Below are positions 51,852 through 60,435 of a stretch of DNA of 64,000 nt, piece by piece; the stretch's first letter is position 1; every line of letters starts with the position of its first letter. The stretch is from NCBI RefSeq assembly GCF_019249725.2, contig NZ_CP137559.1, forward strand, positions 1,921,501 through 1,985,500, written 5' to 3'. The notes under the pieces were generated by a model. The model worked only from the letters and a program-made list of their open reading frames with translations. It did no database searches and was not told the origin of the DNA. This stretch comes from Segatella hominis. GTDB taxonomy: Bacteria; Bacteroidota; Bacteroidia; Bacteroidales; Bacteroidaceae. Both the position numbers and the translations under genes were made by a program.

Positions 51852-54224
51852 ATGAAGAGTAAAAGGTATCTGCTTTCTTTTGCCAAAACAAAAAGAAGCA
51901 TTGCGGCAGTTGCTTTAGCCGCAGTACTGATGGCTGCAAATGCTACTGTAGCCTCGGCACAAAATAAAGCGACGGAAAACAACGGAACAGAAAAAACGGT
52001 TATAGGAGGGGTTGATGACCTTCCTGGCATTGATCCTTCGCCAGATTATTGTGCAAATGGAACAAATGTAACCGACGGAAACAAGATTGTGTGTCTGTAT
52101 AACGTCGGTGCGAAAAAGTTTCTGAGCATTGGTGGTTTATGGGGCACACAAGCTGCACTGAATGTTTCACCACATCCTATTTATATGTATTGGAATAGTT
52201 ATTCAAAAACATATTTTCTGGAAAGCAAGGTGAAAGGTTCTTCAACTGGCACATATATGGGTATCATCTGGGATAAATTCTTTAAAAAAAATATGTTGTT
52301 TATGGACAGAGGAGGATCTAAAGTCACCTTTAAAAAAGGCGAAGGCTATTCAAAAACGAGCAAGGTATATCTCGTCAATATCGCTGGCCAAGGTTATCTC
52401 ACGGCATATCCTGATGACGAAAATAAAAACTGCAATTATATAGGCGAAGCCACACCTGGAACCAAAGAATACGACAATCAGCTATGGAAGATAATAACAA
52501 AGAATGAGTATTACGAACTCTTCAAAACAGCCCCTGCAAATATGAAATCGGTTGTCGATGCCTCTTTCCTTATTACTTGTCCTGATTTCAGGATAAATGA
52601 TACAGATGCTGCAAAATGGATAATCGGAGGTGAAAATTTACCTAATGACGTAAATAGCCACGTATACTTTGGAGACAAAAAGATGCACAAGACGTATAAC
52701 TTAATTAGCAACACCAAAGATGAGAGTTGGACAGGTAGAACTGAACCCCATCAAGCCTACTACGGCCAGTATTTCTACTGCTACACCAAAGGCTTGCGCG
52801 GCTTCACATTCTATCAGGACGTGAAGGTACACAAGGGAGGATGGTACCTGCTGCGATGCAACGGATTCAGCACAGCGAACAGTTCGGAGAACATCAAGCA
52901 GAACGGCAATCCGTTAGCAAACCTGTTCATTACGGAGCTCGATGTCCAAGGCAATCCGAATAAAGATAAATACTCAACAGCAACCCTCAACGGTATCAGT
53001 CAGGCTGATGCCGAGACGCTTGGCAATACATACGAAGGAGCCGGTATCGGACGTGCCTTCTTCGAGGGAAAGTATGAGAACCAGGTGCAGATCTGTCTCG
53101 ACAAAGCCCCGAATGGGAAAGAAATAACAAACGACAATCCCGTGACTCTCCGCATTGGTTTCTATGTCGACCCTACAGACAAGTCGAAGGTTGACGCCAA
53201 CGAGCTGACCGCCGTGGACGAATTCAAGCTGCTTTATGCCGGACCGCGACGCAACCCGGAGCTGATTCTCGACGAGGAATCTACCGACCTGCGCTATCTG
53301 ACCAAGGCGACAGACGAATACAAGAACAGCGTGCTTCATCTGAACCGCAAGCTGAACGACAATATGTGGAACTCGCTCATTCTGCCCGTAGACCTGACAT
53401 GGGGACAGATGAAGCGCACGTTCGGAGATGCCGTGAAGGTGGCAAAGCTTGCGGCACTGACGAAAAACAGCGTACAGTTCGTGACCGTGGAGCCAGACAG
53501 CGACGATGCCGTGATGGTAACAGCATTCGAGCCATATATCGTGTACCCACCATATACACAGGTGAAGTCGGCACCCTACACCGTAGAACACTTCTACACA
53601 TCAGCAGGCGAGGACAACAGCAGCTGGCTGGGTACCAACTACGAGTCGTCTTCCGACCCAAACAACCGACTGACGAAGACCTTGGAAGCCAACCACTACG
53701 ACATCACGATGGTGACGCTCGACAGGAAGAAGCTGAATGAGTATGTAAACACCAAAACATGGGAATCAACCATAAAATTCGATGCCACCGGCGATGGCCA
53801 TGGCAAGATGGTCTGCAAAGGCACAATGGCGAAGACATACGACAAGGATGAAAATGGTAAGAACAAGATTATCTCGGGCAGAGACGACCTCAACGGCGAC
53901 TACTTCATGTATAAGGGAAAGCTGATACAGGTGCCGCACAACGAGAATGGCAAACAGTATTCATACGGACTGAAGGCGTTCCGCTGCTGGTTTGAGCTGG
54001 ACAATTCTTCTACAGCAAAATCCATATCGCTGCTCATCGACGGAGTGGAAGACAGCACCACGGGCATCGCCGACATACACGGCAGCACCGACTGCACATC
54101 CTACAAGCGTGGCATAGAGGGCGTGTTCAACATAAACGGACAGATGGTGCGCCGCAGTTGCAGCCTGGAGGGACTGCCTAAGGGAATGTATATAGTGAAC
54201 GGAAAGAAGATAATAATCAGATAA
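51852..54224 (+). CDS. Large secreted protein with T9SS-like C-terminal domain
   Basis: A 790-residue exported protein with a long basic signal peptide (residues 1-36, ending TVASAQ). The body is beta-rich with no catalytic motif that I recognise; segments such as GFTFYQDVKVHKGGWYLLRC look like carbohydrate-binding or adhesin-type sheets. The last ~30 residues (GVFNINGQMVRRSCSLEGLP, then KGMYIVNGKKIIIR) match the conserved end of type A T9SS-like sorting domains in Bacteroidetes. A short protein gene follows after 23 bases. Codon usage shifts from A/T-rich to G/C-rich at about 52740, so the two halves may have different origins. Likely a surface protein; ligand unknown. Confidence 0.8.
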   Translation: MKSKRYLLSFAKTKRSIAAVALAAVLMAANATVASAQNKATENNGTEKTVIGGVDDLPGIDPSPDYCANGTNVTDGNKIVCLYNVGAKKFLSIGGLWGTQAALNVSPHPIYMYWNSYSKTYFLESKVKGSSTGTYMGIIWDKFFKKNMLFMDRGGSKVTFKKGEGYSKTSKVYLVNIAGQGYLTAYPDDENKNCNYIGEATPGTKEYDNQLWKIITKNEYYELFKTAPANMKSVVDASFLITCPDFRINDTDAAKWIIGGENLPNDVNSHVYFGDKKMHKTYNLISNTKDESWTGRTEPHQAYYGQYFYCYTKGLRGFTFYQDVKVHKGGWYLLRCNGFSTANSSENIKQNGNPLANLFITELDVQGNPNKDKYSTATLNGISQADAETLGNTYEGAGIGRAFFEGKYENQVQICLDKAPNGKEITNDNPVTLRIGFYVDPTDKSKVDANELTAVDEFKLLYAGPRRNPELILDEESTDLRYLTKATDEYKNSVLHLNRKLNDNMWNSLILPVDLTWGQMKRTFGDAVKVAKLAALTKNSVQFVTVEPDSDDAVMVTAFEPYIVYPPYTQVKSAPYTVEHFYTSAGEDNSSWLGTNYESSSDPNNRLTKTLEANHYDITMVTLDRKKLNEYVNTKTWESTIKFDATGDGHGKMVCKGTMAKTYDKDENGKNKIISGRDDLNGDYFMYKGKLIQVPHNENGKQYSYGLKAFRCWFELDNSSTAKSISLLIDGVEDSTTGIADIHGSTDCTSYKRGIEGVFNINGQMVRRSCSLEGLPKGMYIVNGKKIIIR

Positions 54225-54247
54225 GACAACAATAACAGTTACGCAAA

Positions 54248-54448
54248 ATGAAGAAGAACTATATAATTCCAGAAATTAAAGTGATACAGCTCGAGGCTCT
54301 CTGCAACGAAGGCTTGAATATCGCCAGCGTACATAGAGCAGACCTCAAGGGAGAATGTATCGGCAACTTTGACGTGAAAGACGAGCAAACGACCAAGACT
54401 GAATACAAAGACTTGTGGGGAAACAGCGATAAGTGGGGCGATGACTGA
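54248..54448 (+). CDS. Short partner protein, 66 residues
   Basis: Begins MKKNYIIPEIKVIQLEALCN, the Met-Lys-Lys-x-Tyr-x-x-Pro start that recurs in small Prevotella proteins encoded after large surface proteins. It has no signal peptide of normal type and an acidic tail (GNSDKWGDD). It lies 23 bases after the 790-residue gene and before a strong terminator, so it is co-transcribed. Function unknown. Confidence 0.72.
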   Translation: MKKNYIIPEIKVIQLEALCNEGLNIASVHRADLKGECIGNFDVKDEQTTKTEYKDLWGNSDKWGDD

Positions 54449-54490
54449 CACCATCGTCTGCTATAGAAACAGATAATGAAAAGCGTTAAA

Positions 54491-54520
54491 GGGCTGGATT
54501 CCGGATTTGGAGTCCAGCCC
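54491..54520 (+). terminator. Terminator of the surface-protein operon
   Basis: GGGCTGGA (54491-54498) and TCCAGCCC (54513-54520), with an additional TCC/GGA pairing inside, followed by TTTGTCTTTTT. Confidence 0.85.
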
Positions 54521-54596
54521 TTTGTCTTTTTCACACTTCCTTCCAATCCACCAATCCTTTTCCCTTATCATCCAGCTCTATTGCAAGAGCAAAATC

Positions 54597-54654
54597 CTAC
54601 AGATTTCACATAGTTTTGCTGAGATTATAAAGGCTCTTGCTGATATCATAAAAT
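54597..54654 (+). repeat. Dispersed Abi-derived repeat, copy C
   Basis: Contains ACATAGTTTTGCTGAGATTA and CTCTTGCTGATATCATAAAA; joins directly to the long inverted repeat that follows. Confidence 0.78.
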
Positions 54655-54730
54655 CCCACAGATTTCACAGATTTACACAGATCTTTTTGAAGTAAAAATA
54701 AATCTGTGTAAATCTGTGTAAATCTGTGGG
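54655..54730. repeat. Long inverted repeat of CACAGATTT units
   Basis: The left arm (54655-54682, CCCACAGATTTCACAGATTT...) and right arm (54702-54730, ...AAATCTGTGGG) pair along 28 positions with one bulged base and a 19-nt loop. A further partial unit is at 54761-54788. It separates convergent genes and may act as a bidirectional terminator. Confidence 0.82.
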
Positions 54731-54798
54731 ACTCTACAATCTCAATAGTACTATATAAGTTCTGTGGAGATCTGTGAAATCTGTGGGACGATGAAATA

Positions 54799-55464
54799 TC
54801 AGAAATGAAAAGGAGTCAAGACATTCAGCAGACGATCGAAATCGGCTTTTGAAATGCGACGACCACGGAGACTGCGCACCTGCGGATAATCCTCAAAGTA
54901 GTTTTCCTGGGTGGTGTACCAACAATGCGATTTCACCTCCCGAAGTTTCACCAACTGACCTTCGATACGACGGGCAAAACCGGGATTGACCCGTGAGAGA
55001 AAATGCTTGCCATCCTGCATTTCTATCGCTAAGATCAGATAGGTCTGCGGACCCTGTGCCTTTTTCTTTTTAACCACCTGTTCGTTCACCTTCCATCCCT
55101 TGGTAGAAGTCATCACCCGGATATCCCAGCCATAGGTGCGGTTCAGTTTATCCATCATCCCTCGAAAGACAAGCCCATGCGAAGACGTATCCTTCAGTCC
55201 AGTGTAACCAATAATATAATGTATCATCTCGTGGAGGAGCACACTCTTGGCCTGCTTCTCTGTCATATCGTAATAGGTGGACATAGAAATTTTAAAATCA
55301 TAAAGTTTCGTACGCCCCCATCGGGTAGCTCTCTTATACGCCATCTGCCCGAGCCTGGTCTTGGCCCGGGTAACCCCCAATTCAGGTGTAGGCAACTTTC
55401 CTCCGAAGTACTCGTCGTCGAAGAACCTGAACCATTTTTCCATCCATTCAACAGTTACAATCAT
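54799..55464 (-). CDS. SprT-like zinc metalloprotein
   Basis: About 221 residues from the ATG at 55464 (MIVTVEWMEKWF). The SprT-like domain is evident: FFDDEYFGGKLPTPELGVTR near the start and the zinc motif His-Glu-x-x-His in SVLLHEMIHYIIGY. The C-terminal 100 residues are basic and lack the zinc ribbon of SPRTN. The longer open frame to 55548 runs through the divergent promoter region and is rejected. Possible DNA-protein crosslink protease or a housekeeping metalloprotein; activity not proven for bacterial members. Confidence 0.88.
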   Translation of the reverse strand: MIVTVEWMEKWFRFFDDEYFGGKLPTPELGVTRAKTRLGQMAYKRATRWGRTKLYDFKISMSTYYDMTEKQAKSVLLHEMIHYIIGYTGLKDTSSHGLVFRGMMDKLNRTYGWDIRVMTSTKGWKVNEQVVKKKKAQGPQTYLILAIEMQDGKHFLSRVNPGFARRIEGQLVKLREVKSHCWYTTQENYFEDYPQVRSLRGRRISKADFDRLLNVLTPFHF

Positions 55465-55494
55465 AAAAAATGTATATAAATACAGGAATATCCC

Positions 55495-55524
55495 TATCTT
55501 TGTGTCAAACCGGTTGCAAAGATA
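55495..55524. promoter_or_regulatory. Facing -7 elements between sprT-like gene and potA
   Basis: TATCTTTG on the plus strand (55495-55502) and TATCTTTG on the minus strand (55524-55517) face each other around the palindrome AACCGGTT. The minus element serves the SprT-like gene; the plus element points to potA. Confidence 0.55.
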
Positions 55525-55566
55525 CAATTTTTCCAGCATTTTATTCAATATTTATTGAAAAATGAG

Positions 55567-55574
55567 TAACTTTG
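55567..55574 (+). promoter_or_regulatory. -7 element of the potA promoter
   Basis: TAACTTTG, 22 bases before the potA start. A dyad TTCAATA-tt-TATTGAA (55544-55559) lies just upstream and could be an operator. Confidence 0.6.
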
Positions 55575-55596
55575 CACGCAAATTTTATAACGAGAA

Positions 55597-57000
55597 ATGA
55601 ATAAAACTGCACAGTATATCATTGACATCCAGAATGTGTCAAAAAGATTTGGGGAGAAAACAGCCCTACATGACATCAACCTCTTTGTGAGAAAGGGTGA
55701 ATTCATGACCATACTCGGTCCTTCGGGTTGTGGTAAAACTACCCTATTGAGACTCTTGGCGGGTTTTGAAACTGCCACAGAGGGTATTATTACCATTAGC
55801 GGTAATGACATTACCAATCTACCACCTTACAAGCGCAATGTGAACACGGTATTTCAGAAATATGCCCTGTTCCCTCACCTGAATGTATATGACAACATCG
55901 CCTTCGGACTGAAACTGAAGAATACACCGAAGGAGGAAATCATGCCAAAGGTGAAACGCGCCCTCAAGATGGTGAACATGAGCGACTATGAATACCGTGA
56001 CGTCAACTCGCTTTCGGGTGGACAGCAGCAGCGTATCGCCATCGCAAGAGCCATTGTCAACGAACCGGAAGTCTTGCTGCTTGACGAACCATTGGCTGCA
56101 CTCGACCTGAAAATGAGAAAGGACATGCAGTTGGAGTTGAAGGAGATGCACGAACGGTTGGGCATCACCTTCGTCTATGTGACCCACGACCAGGAGGAGG
56201 CGCTGACCCTGAGCGACACCATCGTGGTGATGAGCGAGGGAGAAATACAGCAGATAGGCACCCCTACTGACATCTACAACGAACCGGCAAATGCCTTCGT
56301 GGCCGACTTTATCGGTGAAAGCAATATCCTTTGCGGAACGATGATACACGACTGTCTGGTAAAGGTAGCCGGATCAGAAATACCTTGTGTGGATAAGGGA
56401 TTCGGATGCAACCAGGAGGTAGATGTCGTAATCCGTCCGGAAGACATCGAAGTGAGCACCGATACAGCACATGCCCAGTTTGTGGGCAAGATTACCTCTT
56501 CCATCTTCAAGGGTGTACACTACGAAATGTTAGTTGAGAGTGACAAGGGATGCGAATTCCTTATCCAAAACTACAAGCATTTCGAGGTAGGACAGACCAT
56601 CGGTATGAACGTGATTCCCGACAATATCCACATCATGAAGAAGGAGCGCACCACGAATACCTTCGAGGCAAAGGTAAACGGTGACGGCACCATCGAGTTC
56701 TTAGGCTGCGAATATCAGATAGAGATTCCGGAAGAGAAGAAGAATCAGATTCATACGGATGAAGACGGCAAGGAAGTCATCCCAGTAAACATCGATTTCG
56801 ACAAAATAGAACTCTTCGACAACGAGGGTGAGGGAACCTTTACGGGCGACATCAGCTTCATCCTCTACAAGGGCGACCACTATCATCTCACCATCGACAC
56901 AGACTGGGGCGAGAAGCTCTATGTAGATACGCAGGATGTATGGGATTTGGGAGACCACGTGGCCATCACCATTCCGCAGGAAAACATCCGATTCCAGTAA
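55597..57000 (+). CDS. potA: Spermidine/putrescine ABC transporter ATPase PotA
   Basis: ATPase of the polyamine importer. Walker A is GPSGCGKTT (near residue 40), the signature LSGGQQQR, Walker [12 protein letters not shown] and the H-loop VTHDQEEAL are all intact. At 467 residues it is roughly 90 longer than typical PotA. The extra length looks like a second TOBE-type unit: [15 protein letters not shown]...VIPDNIHI in the first and [15 protein letters not shown]...TIPQENIRF in the second. First gene of potABCD. Polyamine import is inferred from the complete gene set. Confidence 0.95.
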   Translation: MNKTAQYIIDIQNVSKRFGEKTALHDINLFVRKGEFMTILGPSGCGKTTLLRLLAGFETATEGIITISGNDITNLPPYKRNVNTVFQKYALFPHLNVYDNIAFGLKLKNTPKEEIMPKVKRALKMVNMSDYEYRDVNSLSGGQQQRIAIARAIVNEPEVLLLDEPLAALDLKMRKDMQLELKEMHERLGITFVYVTHDQEEALTLSDTIVVMSEGEIQQIGTPTDIYNEPANAFVADFIGESNILCGTMIHDCLVKVAGSEIPCVDKGFGCNQEVDVVIRPEDIEVSTDTAHAQFVGKITSSIFKGVHYEMLVESDKGCEFLIQNYKHFEVGQTIGMNVIPDNIHIMKKERTTNTFEAKVNGDGTIEFLGCEYQIEIPEEKKNQIHTDEDGKEVIPVNIDFDKIELFDNEGEGTFTGDISFILYKGDHYHLTIDTDWGEKLYVDTQDVWDLGDHVAITIPQENIRFQ

Positions 57001-57046
57001 TTCAAAAAAGATGCAGATTAAAATATAAAACATTGCAGATCAGAAA

Positions 57047-57832
57047 TTGAAACTCATTAAGTTTATCTCTTCGCGACAAAGTTGGTCGATTCCATACATC
57101 ATATTCGCGACTATTTTCGTGGTATTGCCTTTGATACTCATCGTGTTTTTCGCATTCACCGATGAGTACGGCAACATCACACTCTATAATTTCCAAAAGT
57201 TCTTAGCCCATCCAGAGGCTATCAACACCTTCGTGTATTCGATAGGCATTGCATTCCTGAACACCCTGCTGTGCATCCTGTTAGGTTATCCGGCAGCCTA
57301 TATCCTGACACAGACCAAGATGAAGTATGCCAGCACCATCGTGATGCTCTTCATCCTGCCGATGTGGGTGAACATCCTGGTACGTACCCTTGCCACCGTG
57401 GCACTTTTCGACTTTGCTGACCTGCCATTAGGTGAAGGTGCACTGCTATTCGGTATGGTATATAACTTCATCCCGTTTATGATCTATCCGATTTACAACA
57501 CCTTGCAGAAAATGGATCGCAGTTATATAGAGGCTGCCGAAGACTTGGGTGCATCGCCATGGCAGCAGTTCTTCAAAGTGATCCTGCCCCTCTCCATGCC
57601 GGGAGTGGCAAGTGGCATTCTGATGGTATTCATGCCTACCATCTCCACCTTTGCCATCTCCGAACTGCTGACGATGAACAACATCAAACTCTTCGGAACC
57701 ACCATTCAGGAGAACATCAACAACTCCATGTGGAACTATGGTGCAGCCCTTTCGCTCATCATGCTCTTCCTGATAGGAGCCTCAACCCTCATAGCCGGTG
57801 ACAACGGCAAACAGGAAGGAGGTATCAGATGA
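57047..57832 (+). CDS. potB: Polyamine ABC transporter permease PotB
   Basis: A 261-residue permease with six predicted transmembrane helices. The EAA loop that contacts PotA is EAAEDLGASPWQQFFKVILP. The start is a TTG codon at 57047; no ATG is available upstream without a stop, and the first residues (LKLIKFISSRQSW) fit the family. The stop overlaps the potC start by four bases (ATGA). Second gene of the pot operon. Confidence 0.94.
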   Translation: MKLIKFISSRQSWSIPYIIFATIFVVLPLILIVFFAFTDEYGNITLYNFQKFLAHPEAINTFVYSIGIAFLNTLLCILLGYPAAYILTQTKMKYASTIVMLFILPMWVNILVRTLATVALFDFADLPLGEGALLFGMVYNFIPFMIYPIYNTLQKMDRSYIEAAEDLGASPWQQFFKVILPLSMPGVASGILMVFMPTISTFAISELLTMNNIKLFGTTIQENINNSMWNYGAALSLIMLFLIGASTLIAGDNGKQEGGIR

Positions 57833-58650
57833 TGAAGACCTTATTCTCCAAGAACATGATGAAGAACATCTTCTGTCAGGGTTATCTGTGGCTGCTCCTG
57901 CTGCTTCTCTATTCCCCTATCTTCATCATCGTCATCTTCTCCTTTACCGAGGCAAAGGTGATGGGCAACTGGACGGGGTTCTCTCTGCAACTCTACAAGA
58001 ATCTCTTCGTAGAGGGAACCCACCATTCGCTGACGGCAGCACTGATCAATACGGTGACCATCGCACTGATAACCGCCACTGTCTCTACCCTCTTCGGTAC
58101 GCTGACCGCCATCGGCATCCACAACCTGCGCAACAGGAAAGCACGGTTGGCGATTACATTCGTCAACAATATCCCGATACTCAACGGCGACATCATCATC
58201 GGTATCTCGCTCTTCCTGCTCTTCATCACGTTGGGCATTCCGCAGGGCTATACCACGGTGGTACTCTCGCATATCACCTTCTGTTTGCCTTACGTCATCC
58301 TGAGCGTCATGCCACGACTGAAGCAGATGAATCCCAACCTCTATGAGGCAGCACTCGACTTAGGAGCTTCACCGATACAGGCGCTCCGCAAGGTCATCAT
58401 TCCAGAGATACTGCCCGGTATGATTTCCGGTTTTATGCTCGCCTTCACGATGAGTATCGATGACTTCGCCGTCACCATCTTCACCATCGGAAATGAGGGA
58501 CTGGAGACCCTTTCCACCTTTATCTATGCCGATGCGCGCAAGGGTGGACTTACGCCGGAACTCCGTCCGCTATCCACCATCATCTTTGTGCTGGTGCTGG
58601 TCATGCTCGTTATCATCAACCGTCGTTCTGACAAAAATAAGAAGAAATAA
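57829..58650 (+). CDS. potC: Polyamine ABC transporter permease PotC
   Basis: A 273-residue permease, the PotB partner. Transmembrane helices begin at WLLLLLLYSPIFIIVIFSFT, and the EAA loop reads EAALDLGASPIQALRKVIIP. It overlaps potB by four bases and ends 2 bases before potD, so the three genes are translationally coupled. Two adjacent ATG codons open the frame. Confidence 0.95.
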   Translation: MMKTLFSKNMMKNIFCQGYLWLLLLLLYSPIFIIVIFSFTEAKVMGNWTGFSLQLYKNLFVEGTHHSLTAALINTVTIALITATVSTLFGTLTAIGIHNLRNRKARLAITFVNNIPILNGDIIIGISLFLLFITLGIPQGYTTVVLSHITFCLPYVILSVMPRLKQMNPNLYEAALDLGASPIQALRKVIIPEILPGMISGFMLAFTMSIDDFAVTIFTIGNEGLETLSTFIYADARKGGLTPELRPLSTIIFVLVLVMLVIINRRSDKNKKK

Positions 58651-58652
58651 GA

Positions 58653-59996
58653 ATGAAGAATAAGATATTATTTGTCCTAACCCTGCTGATGATCCTGCCG
58701 CTCTCTTCCTGCTACAACAAGGAGAACCGGGAGGAGATACTGAAGGTTTACAACTGGGCTGACTACATTGACGAAGATGTATTAGCCAACTTCCCTGCCT
58801 GGTATAAGCAGCAGACCGGCAAGAACATCCGCATCATCTACCAGACTTTCGACATCAATGAGGTGATGCTGACCAAGATAGAACGTGGACATGAGGACTA
58901 CGATGTGGTCTGCCCGTCGGAATACATCATCGAGCGAATGCTGCGTAAAGACCTACTGCTGCCCATAGACACCGCATTTGGCAAGACCCCCAACTATCTA
59001 AAAAATGTTTCTCCATACATCGTGGAGCAGATAGATGCTACAAGCAATAGTCAGCGTATCGCCCACCACTACGCCGTGCCTTATATGTGGGGAACCTGTG
59101 GTATATTATATAATAAGGTACATGTACCTCTGAAAGATGCACAGACATGGGGCACGCTATGGAACCGGAAATACCGTGGAAGACTGCTGATGAAAGACTC
59201 CTACCGCGACTCATACGGTACAGCACTCATCTGGGCACACCGCAAGGACCTGAAAGCCGGGAAAGTTACGGTTCCAGAACTGATGAATGACTATTCACCC
59301 AACGCCGTGGCTACGGTAGAGAAAAATCTCAAAGCACTCAAACCGAACATCGAAGGATGGGAAGCTGACTTCGGAAAGGAGACCATGACCAAGGGAAAGG
59401 CTTACCTCAACATGACCTGGAGCGGCGATGCCGTATGGGCTATTGAGGAGGCGAAGAATGTGGGCGTGGAATTAGGATATGAAGTGCCAAAGGAAGGAAG
59501 CAACGTATGGTTTGACGGTTGGGTAATCCCTAAATACGCCAAAAATCCAAAGGCTGCCGCCTACTTCATCAACTATCTCTGTCAGCAGGACGTGGCACTT
59601 GCCAACATGGAAACCACGGGTTATGTGAGCAGTGTGGCAGGCAAGAAGATACTGGATGCCATGAGCGATCAGGAGACCTATCCGGAGCAGGTGAACTTAG
59701 CTTACTTCTTCGGGGAGGCTGGCAGGAAAGCCCATCTCAACCCTATCATGTACCCAGACAGCAGTGTGGTGGCAAGATGTGCCATGATTCATGATGCAGG
59801 CGACCATACTCCTGAAGTGCTCGATATGTGGTCGAAGGTTAAGGGCGACAACCTCGGTGGCGGAATCGTCATCTTCTTATTGGCTATCGTGGCTGCCATC
59901 ACCATCTTTGTGGCGATTAAGAAAATTGAGCATTATAAACATCGCCGACTGTCGAGAAAACATCACAGGAGACACGTGATAAAGGTAAAAAAGTAA
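58653..59996 (+). CDS. potD: Polyamine-binding protein PotD with C-terminal membrane anchor
   Basis: Substrate-binding protein, 447 residues. A lipoprotein signal ends PLSSCYNKE (Cys20). The binding domain opens LKVYNWADYIDEDV, typical of PotD/PotF, and contains WGTCGILYNK and WFDGWVIPKYAKNP. Unlike the usual PotD it continues past the domain into a transmembrane segment, GGIVIFLLAIVAAITIFVAI, and a short His/Arg/Lys-rich tail. It would thus be anchored at both ends. The C-terminal codons run into a polypurine tract. Confidence 0.93.
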   Translation: MKNKILFVLTLLMILPLSSCYNKENREEILKVYNWADYIDEDVLANFPAWYKQQTGKNIRIIYQTFDINEVMLTKIERGHEDYDVVCPSEYIIERMLRKDLLLPIDTAFGKTPNYLKNVSPYIVEQIDATSNSQRIAHHYAVPYMWGTCGILYNKVHVPLKDAQTWGTLWNRKYRGRLLMKDSYRDSYGTALIWAHRKDLKAGKVTVPELMNDYSPNAVATVEKNLKALKPNIEGWEADFGKETMTKGKAYLNMTWSGDAVWAIEEAKNVGVELGYEVPKEGSNVWFDGWVIPKYAKNPKAAAYFINYLCQQDVALANMETTGYVSSVAGKKILDAMSDQETYPEQVNLAYFFGEAGRKAHLNPIMYPDSSVVARCAMIHDAGDHTPEVLDMWSKVKGDNLGGGIVIFLLAIVAAITIFVAIKKIEHYKHRRLSRKHHRRHVIKVKK

Positions 59997-60078
59997 AAAG
60001 GGAAAAGGGTAAAAAGGTAAAAAGGGAAAAGGGCTTTGAGAAAGGGAAAAGGAGGGAAAAGGAAGGAGAAAAGGTGTA
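59985..60078 (+). repeat. Polypurine low-complexity tract after potD
   Basis: Nearly all A and G over about 90 bases, with GTAAAAAGGGAAAAGG-like units repeated. It starts inside the last potD codons. No gene or hairpin is seen. Confidence 0.7.
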
Positions 60079-60134
60079 TTTTATAGGGGAAAATGAAGTT
60101 TTTTGAAGAAAAAGAGAAAAAAGTTGCAGAAAAA

Positions 60135-60166
60135 TTTGGTGGAATGAAATAAAAACACTACCTTTG
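60135..60166 (+). promoter_or_regulatory. Promoter of tRNA-Tyr
   Basis: TTTG (60135-60138), a 20-base spacer and TACCTTTG (60159-60166), ending 26 bases before the tRNA. Confidence 0.75.
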
Positions 60167-60192
60167 CACTCGCTTTTGAAAACATAGAGCAA

Positions 60193-60274
60193 GGGTGGTT
60201 ACCAGAGTGGCCAAATGGGGCAGACTGTAAATCTGCTGGCTATGCCTTCGGTGGTTCGAATCCATCACCACCCA
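60193..60274 (+). tRNA. tRNA-Tyr (anticodon GTA)
   Basis: A class II tRNA with a long variable arm. The acceptor stem is GGGTGGT/ACCACCC with discriminator A; the anticodon arm CAGACTGTAAATCTG holds GTA at 60227-60229; the T arm is GGTGGTTCGAATCCATC. CCA is not encoded. Confidence 0.96.
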
Positions 60275-60300
60275 CTTTTCCCAAAACAACTCAAAAAATA

Positions 60301-60336
60301 AAGAATCCGATTCCTTTCATTAGGTTTCGGATTCTT
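60301..60336 (+). terminator. Terminator of tRNA-Tyr
   Basis: AAGAATCCGA (60301-60310) pairs perfectly with TCGGATTCTT (60327-60336), followed by CGTTTTTATA. Confidence 0.82.
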
Positions 60337-60435
60337 CGTTTTTATATACCCACCTGCCCACTCTTTTATTTTTGGCTGGACAAGGAAAAATTTCTCCCTC
60401 CCCAAGCAAAAATTATTTCCAGAGCAGGGAACTCT

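Noticed and set aside
53366..53740. 124-codon frame inside the 790-residue gene
   Set aside because: Out-of-frame shadow in the G/C-rich half of the gene; Arg-rich and domain-free.
55465..55548. N-terminal extension of the SprT-like protein
   Set aside because: The extra codons run through the divergent promoter region with two -7 elements, so the start at 55464 is preferred.
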